Assembly (NCBI GenBank): GCA_024663395.1
Contig: JANFAH010000009.1
Span: 1,550,001 to 1,614,000, forward strand
Direction: 5' to 3'
Source of the DNA: Pisolithus tinctorius
Taxonomy: Eukaryota > Basidiomycota > Agaricomycetes > Boletales > Pisolithaceae
DNA: 64,000 bases
Shown: piece by piece, positions 1-12,331 of the stretch
Numbering within the stretch: the first letter of the stretch is position 1
Layout of the letters: the number at the start of each line of letters is the position of its first letter
Translations under genes and position numbers: made by a program
The notes under the pieces: generated by a model
Told to the model about the DNA's origin: nothing
The model's input: only the letters and a program-made list of their open reading frames with translations
Database searches by the model: none

Positions 1-858
1 GTCGTGCGATGAAGTTCGATAGCGTGCATGAACGTCCTGCAGTGAGGGTTTAGCATTGGCGCACTGGATACAAGAAAAAAGTACCATAGTCAGGGTGTAT
101 AACTGCCGCAAGGATGTCATGGTTTTGAGAAGTAAAACAACAAGACCACCACCCTCCACGGTCTCTATGGTGCGTGCTAGGAGATTGGGCGTAATGGCTT
201 CGAAATCTTGTAGTACACACATGCCAAAGGTGTTGCCCAAAATCTTATGAGACTCCTTATAGTATCTATGACGATGGTCGAGTGAACAAACAATCAGAGA
301 GTTGGCCTGGCTTACGTGTAGCGGATATCGGTGACAGTGACGAAGATCTCAAAGGGGCTTTGCTCGTTGGGCTCGCGAATGCCGCGCTTGACATCGCGTT
401 TTATCTTGGCTTCCCGTTTTTTTCGATGGCTGAAAAACCAATATTAGCATCCGACTGGGTGGATACGGCATACATAAGAGGATGCGCCTTAAAGCTTCGA
501 ACAGTCAGCTCTACAACACATAGGAGATTGTTGCAGACGAGCGGGAAGGATCCAGCGTTTTGACTAAGGTATCCGCATATCACAGACCAAAGACTCACGT
601 TGTGAACCCCAGTTCTTTTTTGTAGCACCACAGCACAGAGGGACGGGCGGATACCCTTGCTTGAGACAGCAAAAAATGCAAGTTCACAATCTAGAACCAG
701 AACGACACGCATGGTCAGCCCGGTGACATCTTCGGAGGGTTGTAACGACACACCTGGTCACGTCCCTTGTCCCCGACCAAGACAATAAATGAGCGATGAT
801 TTTCCTTTACATTGTTGTTGATAAGGATCGGTATACGTGGGTCGAGCTGCTTGCGCAT
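1..858 (-). CDS. KRE33: RNA cytidine acetyltransferase KRE33/NAT10, N-terminal part (runs off the left edge)
   Basis: Five exons read leftwards from an ATG at 858: 858-754, 690-599, 429-316, 265-85 and 36-1, all with GT-AG introns and matching phases. The start reads MRKQLDPRIPILINN, followed by GDKGRDQ, RPSVLWCYKKELGF, KIKRDVKRG and NTFGMCVLQDFEA, which are the conserved N-terminal blocks of the Kre33/NAT10/TmcA family as I know it. The family acetylates cytidine in 18S rRNA and tRNA and acts in small-subunit ribosome biogenesis in the nucleolus. Only about the first 170 of roughly 1,000 residues are here; the helicase and GNAT domains lie outside the window. No frame damage seen. Identification is from motif memory, but several consecutive blocks agree, so I am confident. 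Confidence 0.92.
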
Positions 859-1701
859 CTTGAACTTGATGATCCCACAAGGGGCTGAGCTTGTCAGGGA
901 TTCGAAAGAAGGTGAAAAAGCAGGCAGGCTATATATGGAAGTTATGTCTCACAATGTTGGATCCTGCTTCCGGCCCGCGCTGCCCCGGTCCATGCTCAAC
1001 GAACAAACCAGCATTTTCGTTTCCCCGGAGTTGGAATATCTGATTCTCATCGGACCCACAACGTGGCGCGAACGCCTTTCTCAGGTGAGCATATAATATC
1101 TGTGAACAGTCGTGACTGCGGCGGTTACTAGGCCCCAATGGCATTAGCTTTGCTTTAAAACTTGAACCAAAGCAAGCGGCAGATATCACGGAGCTTTATC
1201 GTCCATCTGCGCCTTATTGTGTGATTTCGCGTGATTCTAGTGATTGTGGAATGTCACTGAATAAATCCACCAATGTGGTCCACCTCACCGAAAGTCGTCA
1301 TTATGCTTATGGGATGCTTTTCATCCTAGATCGAGATGTAAACTTGCTTTGTCCCTATGGCACGTACCGAGGTATGTTTTGTGAAGTCCGTTTTGACCTA
1401 AATATTGCGTCGCGCTCATGTTGAACATTTTAGCGACCACTATTATCGTGGTTAGGCACAAGCGATACCACCGGCCATTTAGGAGTCCCATTTGGTTCTC
1501 CTCGTTTCGATTGTATTGACTATGATGTCCACAGACGTGCGTGCCACAGGAACGCAGGAGGTGAGATAAAAAGCTCGTCCTTGGGACACCTCTCAGTTGT
1601 ACCCTCACCCAAGCTCGTTTGCTCGAAAGCTATCCGTGCTTTCCAAACGTGTGCGTACTATATCCTGCGATTACTCTCCTATCTCCAATTTCTTCGTGAA
1701 A
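859..1701. other. Intergenic region between KRE33 (-) and the hypothetical gene (+)
   Basis: About 840 bp lie between two divergent starts and presumably hold both promoters. I find no open frame here that resembles a known protein; the short open frames on both strands look incidental. An in-frame upstream ATG of the next gene at 1597 falls inside this stretch. Confidence 0.5.
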
Positions 1702-2763
1702 ATGGCCGAGATCTATCAACCGTTTGCACTCGAACGACTTCGTGGAAGCCTTTGTTCCTGCGGAGCACCAACCATAGCAGAACACGAATTTTGTTTCTGT
1801 TCCCCTCGATGTGCTCGTGAAGATGCCCTCCGTGCTCTTGGCGCCTCTGAATCCCATTATCGAAAGGTTTTCAAACGTGCTTGTGTACCCCCGGAGCCGA
1901 GCCTCCGCCGGTTGGCATCCTCCGGGGTGCTTCGCCCCGACCCATCCATCCAACCGGAATGGACGACGAAGTCCAAACCCGCAAAGCCAGAGCTGCGGAC
2001 AGGGAATTCTCAACCATATAGAAACAATGTTGCACATGGGACTCTTCCGACGCTTGAACAGGTCACTGAAGCTGTCCTAGCGAAGACTGCTAGGAATGGG
2101 GGGCATCTTGGCTCGGATCGTGATCGCGCCAGGAGGGGCGGTCCGGGAAGCGGTCAGAGAGGGGATATGTGGCAATCTACGGTGCACCAAGAAAAACCAC
2201 GGGGAAACCTTCATGCAATGCCTACACAGATATCTCTATACCCGATACCTATGCCCCAAGATGTCCAGTTTCGACCCGTGCTGAGGGAACAGCCATTGAC
2301 GACAGGACTGAGGGACACTACCAACAAGCCGGGCGTGCAGTATTCCAATAAAGGGAAAACGAAGGCTCAAGGGAACACAGTCGAGTTTGGTTCCCAGAAA
2401 CATTCAAATGCATCAAAGGGAAATCAAATGTTCGGACGTCCTGTTAACCCCAGTTATGCTCCTGCGACTTATTCGAAACCTCCCCCTCGGCTACTTCCCC
2501 AAGCACCTCCTGTCATCCGCCCCCTTCCCCCCCTTCCCCCTCCAAATCCCGTCATTCTCGCTCCGGCTGAGAAGCGAAGGTCACAAACTCTGCGGAGGTC
2601 CGCTTCGTTTGCGGGGTGGGATATTCCTACTGGAAGTCCGCACATTGGTGGCGACGAGGCCCTCATGCGCGCATTTGCTCAAGTGAGAGCAGAGTTGAGG
2701 GCTGTTGGAGATGAAGAGTTCGATATCAGTGACTATTTTAGGGATGAGGAAGACGACTATTGA
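1702..2763 (+). CDS. Hypothetical basidiomycete protein with N-terminal Cys cluster
   Basis: Single-exon frame, 353 residues if it starts at MAEIYQP (1702); an in-frame ATG at 1597 would add 35 residues, but that leader looks non-conserved, so I prefer 1702. The N-terminus carries a compact cluster C-x-C-G ... F-C-F-C-S-x-x-C (residues about 17-40) that could bind zinc, followed by ARxDALRALG and a tyrosine-rich helix (SHYRKVFKRA). The middle is low complexity, with a proline-rich run near residues 260-290 (PPLPPPNP). The C-terminus is strongly acidic (DISDYF...DEEDDY). I recall similar short Cys-cluster proteins in other Agaricomycetes, all of unknown function. No function is proposed. Confidence 0.75.
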   Translation: MAEIYQPFALERLRGSLCSCGAPTIAEHEFCFCSPRCAREDALRALGASESHYRKVFKRACVPPEPSLRRLASSGVLRPDPSIQPEWTTKSKPAKPELRTGNSQPYRNNVAHGTLPTLEQVTEAVLAKTARNGGHLGSDRDRARRGGPGSGQRGDMWQSTVHQEKPRGNLHAMPTQISLYPIPMPQDVQFRPVLREQPLTTGLRDTTNKPGVQYSNKGKTKAQGNTVEFGSQKHSNASKGNQMFGRPVNPSYAPATYSKPPPRLLPQAPPVIRPLPPLPPPNPVILAPAEKRRSQTLRRSASFAGWDIPTGSPHIGGDEALMRAFAQVRAELRAVGDEEFDISDYFRDEEDDY

Positions 2764-3061
2764 TCACACTAGCCAGGTTCCCCGTGACCGTCATATAATC
2801 CCAGGAGTTTTATTAGCAATTTTATTCAGCCCAACTCGTAGTATGAACGGTCGTTGACGTGTCTATGATATTTAAATAATGTAACCTTCGATACAGTCCT
2901 TACCAGCGTTCAAATCATAGTTTCGAATTTCGGGGTCGCCGGCTGAGGAAAGTCTCCTAAGTTTGCGGCCGGCACTAGTAGAACCGAGCTCTTATATGCT
3001 ACGTCAATTGGAAGCAGCGCCCTGCTAACGACTACCACCATCATCCTCCGCTGTCACTAAG

Positions 3062-5238
3062 ATGTCCACTAACGACGCACTGTTGGAACAAATCCTTGCA
3101 CGACTCAACTCACTGCAGGTGTCTCAGCAGGCACTCCAGGCAAAGGTATGGGTTATGTCCTGTCGCGAACCGAACTGGTCTCCTTACCCCGTCGTCCGTC
3201 GCTCTGATTTGGGTCTCGCCTTCAGTTGGACTCACTAACCACACCTACGTCGCCTGTATCACCTCCCCGTATCGAGCCTTCAACTCCAGGTCGACAACCG
3301 GGCTCACCAACACCTCAGAGTCTTCTCTTATCACCATCTACGTCTCTAGCTCAGATTGTATCTTCTCCACCCGTCGGGACTTCTGCAGAGCAGATAATTT
3401 CTGACAAAGACCGCGAGAGGGCACTATATCCTGGTCGTGTGCTCCTGACGAGTGAGTATCTCCCATCCTTCCGATATGTTATCTCCTTGCCTTCGGTACC
3501 ATTGAGCACGATACGGGCACGTGCATATCGCATGCTCCGGATCTTAGCCAGTACTTACTAGCTGCGGTGACCTTGCTTCCTTTGTACATAAACTTGATGC
3601 TTAAGAAGTGTCATCGAAGAAGCGAAGAAATTACTAACCCCTGGGTCATTTAGCTTACCCAGACCAACACGGTATCAAGCCGTATCCTCTTCAATGGGGA
3701 ACCTCCGACCCTTCAAACCGGGGCCCCGTCATTTGCTCCCGGTTACCCACCTCCATCAAGCAACGTAATGCGATTGGAGCGCATTCTGGCTCTTACTCGA
3801 TTTACCGCGCGCTTTCTATTGCAATGGGCACGTTATCTCCATCTCACAAGCCCGACTATTCTAAGACCGAACCGCCGGTGCCAATTCCTCCTCAACCTGC
3901 ATGGTCCGACCCTCACAAAATTGTATCATTTGATCCATGGGGTCACCTTGTTCCCCAAGTGTTCAAGCGTGAAATAGAGGAACTTGGTCTAGATGTGCGC
4001 CCCAGTATTGCTGTTACCAAGGCACATATCAAACTGAGCGAGATGGACGAGTCCGCGAGGCGGGGTGATATCGTAGTCGATGGACACATTGTTCTCCGTA
4101 CAAGACCTCTGAAGAATCCAGATGGTACTGACAGCGACATGGACCCCGGTGTAGAGGTCACGACAAGTAAGGCGGCTGTCGAGCCAGTTTGGTACCTTCC
4201 TGGTGTTGCAGAGCGCTTTGGCATGTGAGTGACGATTGGGGTTCGCTTAACTTTTGGTTTATCAGGCACCTAGTTCTGAGAGTCTCCTCCGCCGTGCTCT
4301 TTTTGAGGACACTGGAGGAATGTACCCCGAGCTCATCACTCGCCCTGACATCAAAGTTTTCCTTCCTCCCATCGGCAACCTCACCGTGTACATCTGTGCG
4401 TGGGATGGTCATTGTTCGTACTATTGAGACTGACTCTCTTTTAGTTGGAAACCCTGAATACCTGACGGATGAGAGCAAAGAACTTACACTACGTGTTCAC
4501 GACGAATGTACATCTTCGTTCCGCGAGGACTTGTTTGTGGTACTGATGTTCGATGTTTCAGGCAATGGGTCGGATGTATTCGGCTCAGATATATGCACGT
4601 GTAAGCCCTACCTTGTCTTCGCTATCGAGGAATGCGTTCGCTGTGCGCAACGCGGGGGTGTCGGTGTAGTGGTGTATTTCCGCAAGGAAGGAAGAGCTCT
4701 GGGTGAAGTTACCAAGTAAGTAACTTTGACCTTGAGCTACTCATTTTCCTGCTAATCCTGATATGCTAGATACCTCGTGTATAATCTCCGCAAGCGCGGT
4801 GGTGACACTGCCGACAAATACTTCAGGGCTACGGAACTCATCGCCGGCGTGAAGGATATGCGGTTCCAAGCACTTATGCCCGACGTTCTTCACTGGCTCG
4901 GTATTAAGAAGATCGACAATATGGTGTCTATGAGTGACATGTGACGTTGACTTTCCTTTGACCAGTACTATATATCTGACAAAATGTAGGAAATACAATG
5001 CCATCGTTCAGTCTGGAATACCCATCCTCAAACGATACGATTTACCTGGTAATTTCTTTTCGAATGTATCAAGGGCGTTCTCACACCTTACCTTGTTACA
5101 GAGCACCTTATTCCCCCAGACTCACGGGTCGAGATTGATGCGAAAATCGCAGCTGGCTATTTCACCAGCGGAAAGAAGATTACTGAGGCAGATTTGATCA
5201 AAACTGTAGGAAGGACCTGGGAGGAAGCAGAGCACTAG
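3062..5238 (+). CDS. URC1: GTP cyclohydrolase II-like uracil catabolism protein URC1
   Basis: Nine exons: 3062-3145, 3226-3451, 3654-4224, 4274-4395, 4445-4507, 4562-4715, 4770-4940, 4990-5048 and 5102-5238. Together they give a 528-residue protein with all phases consistent. The N-terminal 100 residues are low complexity. The C-terminal half is a GTP cyclohydrolase II fold: RVHDEC ... DICTCKPY keeps the three zinc-ligand cysteines (around residues 355-368), followed by VVYFRKEGRALGEVTK, which replaces the usual L(R)QEGRGIGL loop. The tail KKIDNMVSMSDMKY ... VEIDAKIAAGYF is typical of fungal Urc1. Urc1 belongs to the yeast-type URC pathway of pyrimidine-ring degradation for nitrogen; the exact reaction is less certain than the family. 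It converges on the Dicer-like gene, with 188 bp between the stops. Confidence 0.88.
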
Positions 5239-5426
5239 GCCGGATGCCTTGCAGTCCAGATCGTGAACCATGTCATTTGTTTTGCATTTTCTTTTTGTTC
5301 TATTCCCTACATGCATAGCAGAGTAACAAGAATGACAAAGCTTCCTTCCTTACAAGTACAGGTTGAGTACGTATTGCGGAGTCTGGTATATCTTCCTTTT
5401 CTACGACCCCCGATCTAGATGACACT

Positions 5427-8400
5427 TCACAACTTCGATATGCTCCACATATCACCAACACCCCATTCTGCTATCGCTTTCTCCGCCGCTGCAAACCTAG
5501 CTTCTTCTTGGCTGGCACGTCCTCTCTTCTCCGCCTCTGCCTGGACAGATTCCAGGCCCTCGACCTTAATGGTACAGACCACATTGCCCTTCTCATTTTT
5601 GAACTCGTAATTGATCTGCTTGTGTTGTTGGGAAACCCAAATCCCAAGGCGCGAGACGGGATGCAGGACGTCGACCTTCTCCCTAACGACCCGTTCTAGA
5701 CAATCCATAATTCCCAGCGTCCGAAGTAGCGTCCGAACGGTCTCGATGTTACCACCCGAATCGAGGTATACAGCACCAATAATGCTTTCAATCATGTCAC
5801 TGAGGAATTTGGGTGGTTGCAAACGTGTGAGTGCGGCCCACGGGAAGACTTTGCCCACATTGAGCGCCTCTTCGATCTCCGCGCTGTAGTTCTCAAAACG
5901 TCTGAATGACAACTTTTGGTCCTCCAGGACGACTGTGGAAGAATGCAGGAGACACTGGTACAGATGGACACGGTTTGTCTTGTGCTGTAAAGTGATCCGA
6001 CCTCTCGCATCCGGCATAGGCATGCTGGCGTCCACCTCGACAGAGAGCTGCAGACAACGGTAGGCAAGAGAGTACGTGTTAACCGTCGCAGCCTTGAAAA
6101 TGTGCATTTGACCAGGGGTGAACGCCCGACCGGGGAAGTGGTACAAATAGTCAATGACGAACATGTCGAGAAGTGCGTCACCCAGGAATTCCATACGCTC
6201 GTATGACACGGTTTGGGTATCGAAGTGGTAGCTTGCATGGGTGAGTGCCTCAATCAGCAGAAGTTTGCGTTGGAAAGTATACCCAATCATCTGTTCGACG
6301 TGGACAAGCTGACCAGAGAGGTCGGCCGAAGGTTCAACGCGGCCGAGGATCTTTTCAACGTTGTCCTCAAGCCCGGTGAGGCTCAAACCAAGTTGAAACA
6401 GCCGAGCGCACTCGATGCCGAGGTTAAATCCTCCATGAAGGTACGCGGCACCGATCAAAGATTCGACCACGTCAGCTAGCATCTTCGTAGATAATTGTTC
6501 AGTTTCATTATTGGACTTTCCGCTCTCTGCAACGGGTTCCTCGCTTGGGGGTACCTCCATGCGGCTGACATCTATAGGTTCCGTGAGGTATAGGGGTGTG
6601 TATTTCCTAGGGGTAAACTTGGTTCGGATGATCCATTTGTAAAGTGCGACTTTGGTTGCTGCCTTGGCGAGGCGTCCGTTATTCACAGTTTGGTCTTTAC
6701 GCTGGGTGAGATAGCCCTCCGGCCACAGTGGGTACTGTGCCATAAGATTTACGGCAACAACGAACTTGAGGACGGCATCTCCAAGGGACTCTAACCTCTG
6801 ATAATTTATGTGATCATCCGCAGCAGGAGCAGTGATTGCCGGAATAAGGAGAGAGGTAGGTATGCTGGCTAGTCCAGGAGTTTTCACGAATAAGGTGCGC
6901 CGAAGTGACTCAACGGTCATAACGACTGTAAGGTGACGAAGGATAGAGGGAAGCATGTAGGAATATTCACATTCTGCAGGCGAACAGAGTTCGACGCAGC
7001 AATACTTGGGTATAACGATTGTGTGCTTTCCGGGTTTTGCGACTGGTTGCTGAAGTAGAAGGTCGATCTTCTTAGGGATGGGTTCCACGATGAGGAGTGG
7101 GTATGTCACTTGCAAATCTTCGATCCGCGAGTACTTTCGCAAAGTGCGCAATTCTTCTTCGTCTTCAGGTGACAGTTTCTCGAACTGCCATCCGATGAAA
7201 CGACACGCCTTTCCGTGTGGACCTTCACGGACGTAGGCAATGTCGGTTGGATAGTTATAGACCTTGCCGAAGGACTCAGCATTGGCTAAGAGAACCCTCT
7301 CGGAGTCAACATCTCCGTTCTCACTCTTGCACCATTCACGACGTCCTTCCCAGACAGCGGCATTTGGGTCAGCGAAGGACATGAAAAGATACGCGAAGTC
7401 GAGGTGTTCCCATGTCATCCGAGAGCCAACCCGAGTCCAAAAAAGTCTTCTAGTGCAATGACGGGCCATTTCCCCGTCTTCCGCAGCGAGTTCAACCAGT
7501 TTTGCCGGAGAAATGGTGACTTTCAGTGGCCCCTTTACAGGATGGTAAAGGGTAAGCCGAGTGTCGTTGTTGAGGGTTGGCATTTCCACTTGCGCGAACA
7601 ATGTGAGGGAAGGGAGGCCGTGGACAGTTATGTCCGCTGACCACCAGGTATCCCGAACTTCAGTTGGCTGCCAGGGGTTGAGCTGCCTCGCGACAGAAGC
7701 CAGGCCTGAACGCTTGTCGATAAGAGCGCGCAATAGCTGTTCATCTTCATCCAAGATGCGCTCCTTTATGCTCACCAAAGGGAGGAGATGATCATTAAGG
7801 AGACCGGCCCTATACAAAGCCACATAAGCCTGAAATGCAGCGTGCTGGTAGGCTGAACGTTTTGAAAGATGCACCCGCTCGACAACGTGGACGCGGAGTT
7901 TAGCATCTATGACCTTCGGTAGCGTCAGAGTGCAGCCGAAGGGTCCCTGCCAAGGTAAGATATCCTCGGGGCGCGATTCGAAGGAGTGCCAGCCTTCAGG
8001 CATGTCCGGCGGATCTATGTCATAGAGAGGTTGGTAATTCTCATGTCGAGTAGCTGGTAGGATTGAACAGAAATGGTTCAAATGACTGATGGCTGCTGAA
8101 AGAGTGAGCACCGCTCTGAGTGAGTTTATGTTAGCGTGTGCAGCAACGATATAGGACTCTCACTTACCCTGTCGATTCCACTCTGAACACGGTGTCGGTG
8201 TCTTCACCATCGACTTCCAGTCCAAGCTGATGCGTTGTCGCACCAATTTTTTCGCGTTCCTTGTTATACATCTCTTCCATTGCCCTCTCCTGATTCTCGA
8301 ACTCCCCAACGCGGCTGTCATCGAACGCGGCCTCAAACATGAGCACAAAGGAGCTGCGCTTCCTTCTCGCCCGACCTCTACTCTGAACCCAACTTGCCAT

Positions 8401-10038
8401 GTTGGACGGGAGGTCCCAACGGATCACGTTTCCGCAGGCCTGAATGTCCAGGCCTTCTTCTGCAACCGCGGTCGCCACCACCAGATTTACGTCACCAGAC
8501 CGAAATTCGGTCAAAGTATCGCTTTGTGACTTAGAAACCATTTTCCGGGTAATATCAAGAAGGGTAGTTCGGTAGGAGCTTTCGGAGGTTCCAACAAGGG
8601 TGCCAATCCTAAAAACATCCCGCGTGCGTGGGTGGCATTTCAAAATGCCGGACAATGCAAGGACAGCGTCGCGGCGGGTAACAAAGAGGAGGCCACTATA
8701 TGGTTCGTTGGAGCTTTCAGAGCGGGCTTTCTCCTCAGCAAGTGTCCGAAGCAGCGCTTGCACTTTGTCAGAGATGCGAAAATCGATAGTTTCAGGGTCA
8801 GGGGGCACAAGGGAGAGCTTGATCTTGTTGAGGTGCTCGATGAGATAGGCTTTCTCTTTGTGCTGCCAAGCCGAGATGATTTCGCTGTACGGAGAGGCAC
8901 TTTGCAAGGCGTGGTCTACGACCTCTTGAACGAACCAATCAGAAGCCCAGGGTCCTAGATCATAGCAGATATCATGTGCCGTCTTTTCGAGGTTCCGTAG
9001 TCCTTTGTGAGTGTAAGAATCCTTCTTATGTATGACTTTGGACAACTTTTGGTCCAAGCGTTGCCGCTCAGGTCCCGGAGGTCGTTCACAAAGATTCTCG
9101 CGGAGCCTGAGAACATAGGGATCTTGTTCAATGTCCATCGCATCCACAACTCGTTTAAGGGCTTGCAGATTTGGCGAAGCTAAATGACACGTGAAGTAAT
9201 GTTCGTGCTGGCTGTACATGACGTGTCGAAAGGTTGGCCGATGAACGTAATCAGCAAGGTTTTCCAGGTGTCGCCTTGGCCTCCGAATGACGCTGTCGAG
9301 ATTCATCTCCAGTTTTCTAAGGAAGTATATGAGGGAGCAAAAACCACGCGATCAGTCGGACAAAACTCCACCTGAAAGCTTCAGCTACGTCATGACCACC
9401 AAACATGGGGCTGGCAGTAAGGCCTAAAACCATAGGTCTTTCCTCCCTGACAGGCCCATGGCTGGAGGATATTGCAGGTTGGCGCACCGGGAGAGAGAAG
9501 TAATGGTCTCTCATGATACAATTCATAGGGTGATTATCGACGGCGTGGTGTGCCTCATCGAAGACCAGAAGAGCGATTTGTTTACCGAGGCTAACGTATC
9601 CGTGGCTGAGAGCATCTAGGAGAACTTGCGGGGTGGAAACGATCACACGATTGTTCTTCATAACTGTGTTCCAGAGCTCTGGGTCCGTCCATTGCTTTGG
9701 TTCAAGGCCGCCATGGATCAACCCCACTAACCCAATGGCCTTGGAGATAACGTCGTGCTGTTGTTCGCAGAGAGTGACAGTAGGGGCCACAAACCACGAG
9801 ACCTGTGCTCGAGGTGTTACAAGAAGGATACACAAAGAAAAGTGTGGTCAACCTTGTGAGGCTGGCGCTCGCACTCGGTTTTTATCCTGAGCACTGCGAT
9901 ATGCGTCTTGCCAGATCCCGTATCCTGAGCAACGATGATGTTTTCAATGAGGCTAGCTTCAAGCATTTCCAGTTGATAGCTGCGTGTCACTACGTTGTCG
10001 GAGGGAGGTGTTGACGTGGGTTGCGGCACATGTTTCAT
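5427..10038 (-). CDS. Dicer-like ribonuclease III (RNA interference)
   Basis: Four exons on the minus strand: 10038-9853, 9802-9372, 9316-8168 and 8115-5427. They give a 1,484-residue protein with matched phases. Order: DExD/H helicase (Walker A QDTGSGKT, residues 38-45; DEAH at 144-147; motif [12 protein letters not shown] near 517), a Dicer dimerisation region after the third intron ([15 protein letters not shown]), a weakly defined PAZ-like stretch, RNase IIIa ([12 protein letters not shown] near 1028, with a second acidic motif [13 protein letters not shown]) and RNase IIIb ([14 protein letters not shown] near 1232, with [16 protein letters not shown]). A dsRBD-like tail ends the protein. 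All catalytic acidic residues of both RNase III domains are present, so it should cleave dsRNA to siRNA. The domain order and length fit fungal DCL proteins; I cannot say DCL-1 versus DCL-2 without a tree. Confidence 0.93.
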
Positions 10039-10552
10039 ACTTGCAAGCGGATGACAGTGTGTGTCGATCTGAGCAACGGTCCCATCAGCTCAAGTACCTA
10101 ATCAAAAGAAAAAAAGTGGTGTGGGAAGGTCCAGAAAGGACGGGCCTCTGGCTTGGGGGCGATGGGCCAGGAATCGAGATGACTTACGTGGTGATGGTGA
10201 GAGTGATAACGATGAAGGGTCAGACGCCCGCAGCTCAATCGTAACCTCTTAAATAGCCATCGAGGGCGGTCCTTCGACGGCCGACTGCACCCGACCCGGG
10301 ACAGGAATCCCCTAGTTTCCGGAGGGCCTCTGAGATCGCCGTAGTCTGAAAGAGTTTAGGGAATACATAGAAACAGACTGTCAAATTCAATTATACAAGA
10401 ACCCTGCGCCCGGGCTGGAAGTTCCAATCAAGTTGTAACATGGCATGATTGATTGCTTCCGAATTCTATAGCCAATACTGTTTCGGCGCAGTAGTACCCT
10501 GCGGATTTTGCCTGAAATTTCTATCTTGGTCTCTTGCTACATACTTACATAC
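10039..10552. other. Divergent promoter region between Dicer-like gene and Kv channel
   Basis: 513 bp between two start codons transcribed away from each other. No open frame or RNA gene recognised. Confidence 0.5.
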
Positions 10553-12171
10553 ATGTCGCAACCAATCCCGCTTCCTCGCATTCGGTCACCCATATCCAAT
10601 CGGTTTCTTACTGAAGACCCTCCCTCGTCGCCTCAGAACATCGATGATGTTTTTCCCAACTCCACCTCGTTCGATGAGCCTCCTGATCCAATCAAATCAC
10701 CTCACAAGCGCGCTGCCTTCGACCTGCTCGAGAGGCCCACTTCGTCCTCCTCCGCGTTCTTGGTCCACTTCGCTTCGACATCTTTAATTGTCTTTTCTGC
10801 GATAGTCACGATATTAGAAACAGTCCCAAGTTTCCACACAATTTCCCCTCGCGTGTGGTTTGGACTGGAAACGAGTCTCGTCGCATTATTCACCGTGGAA
10901 TACAGTGCCCGTCTCTTTGCTTGGAGTTCTTCGTGGATAACTCTCGTCAAATGGATTTTTTGTACGTTCCATCTCACTACCCCTAGTCAATATTCATGAC
11001 GACCCATGCAGCATTTTACGGCGTGATCGATGCTTTGGGAATACTACCTTATTATATAGAAGTAATGCTGCACCAAGATACCGTATGCTGCCAGCTCTAT
11101 ACTTCGCAACCTAATACCAATAAAACCACTCCCAGACTGTTATGTTCCGTTTCTCCATTCTCAGGATGTTTCGGCTGCTGCGGGTTTTCAGACCCTTCAG
11201 ATACAGCAGCACCATACTCTTGTGAGCCAGTCTAAGTTAACCCGTGAAGAAAATTCCTCTCACACAAATCTCTCTAAGAACCATTGAAGTCATGTATTTG
11301 GCCGTCAGGAGATCGCACCATGCATTACTTGCTCTGAGTTTCTTCATAGCCATGGTACTCACTGTGTTCAGTACTCTACTGTAAGAACCCACACCTCTTC
11401 CTATACTTGGTTTGACCACCTCACAGATACTTTGCTGAGCGAGGCACCTGGGATGACACGCTAGAGACATTCATCAATCCCGACGGAGATCCATCTCAAT
11501 TCCCTGTAAGCATTTGCTGGATGTTGCAACACACCTACTGACCCGTTGCAGTCCATCCCAGCTGCAGCTTGGTAAGTGCACCTAGTTGCTCAGAATACTC
11601 TATCTCACCAACTTTGAAATAACAAGGTTCGTCCTCGTTAGTAAGTCTGACCTGTACATCTTAGGGAACGATCTCGCTTGTTGACATACCGGTATGACAT
11701 AGCAATCACCACCGTTGGATATGGGGAGATCACCCCACGCTCTTTTTTGGGTCGATTGATCACGGTGCCGTTGCTCGTGTTTGGGCTTCTACTTATCGCC
11801 TTGCCATCTTTCGTATTGGGGAGGGAGTTTAGCATTGTGTGGGAGTCGATGACGAAGCACGAAGTAGGCCCCGTTTATCATGTCACGATCACTTATCATA
11901 TCTTTGGTTATTTTAGAGTGACCCACAGGTCTCGGCTTCCGTCCTTACACCTTTCATGTCGCATCGCCTCGACTCTCAATTGGAGCCGCGAGATCTCTCG
12001 AACAGAAAATTGGCCCAGAATCAGACGGAGCTGAGCCGACAGATTTCCGAGTTGCGCATGACGGTGGAGCTGCAGAGCCAAATGATGAAACAGTTACTGA
12101 CCATATTAGAAGGACAAGACGAGGGTAAACGAAGAGAGAGTGTCAGCACGACAAGGAATTCCATCAGCTAA
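10553..12171 (+). CDS. Voltage-gated (Kv-type, six-TM) potassium channel
   Basis: Nine exons: 10553-10961, 11012-11082, 11136-11221, 11279-11380, 11427-11505, 11552-11571, 11627-11640, 11703-11863 and 11929-12171 (the last may start at 11917, also in phase). They sum to 394 residues. S1 is the hydrophobic run after residue 70. S4 is a charged helix with arginine every third position (FSILRMFRLLRVFRPFR). The pore carries ITTVGYGEITP, the canonical K+ selectivity filter, followed by S6 (VPLLVFGLLLIALPS). The cytoplasmic tail (LSRQISELRMTVELQ...) looks like a coiled coil. This is a plasma-membrane Kv-like channel, not the two-pore TOK type usual in yeasts. Two microexons of 20 and 14 nt lie immediately before the filter exon. 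Confidence 0.9.
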
Positions 12172-12331
12172 ACAAAAACCATCATTTCGATTAGATTTTT
12201 TTTGGGTTCATCGGGTGCGGATAGATAGGTCTCTCTACACATCCCTTTCTCATGGCTCTGTTACATGATTATGTAATAATTGAGTGCCCTGCCGTGGCGG
12301 ACTGTCGAGAACTACAAAATACAGAACTGAC

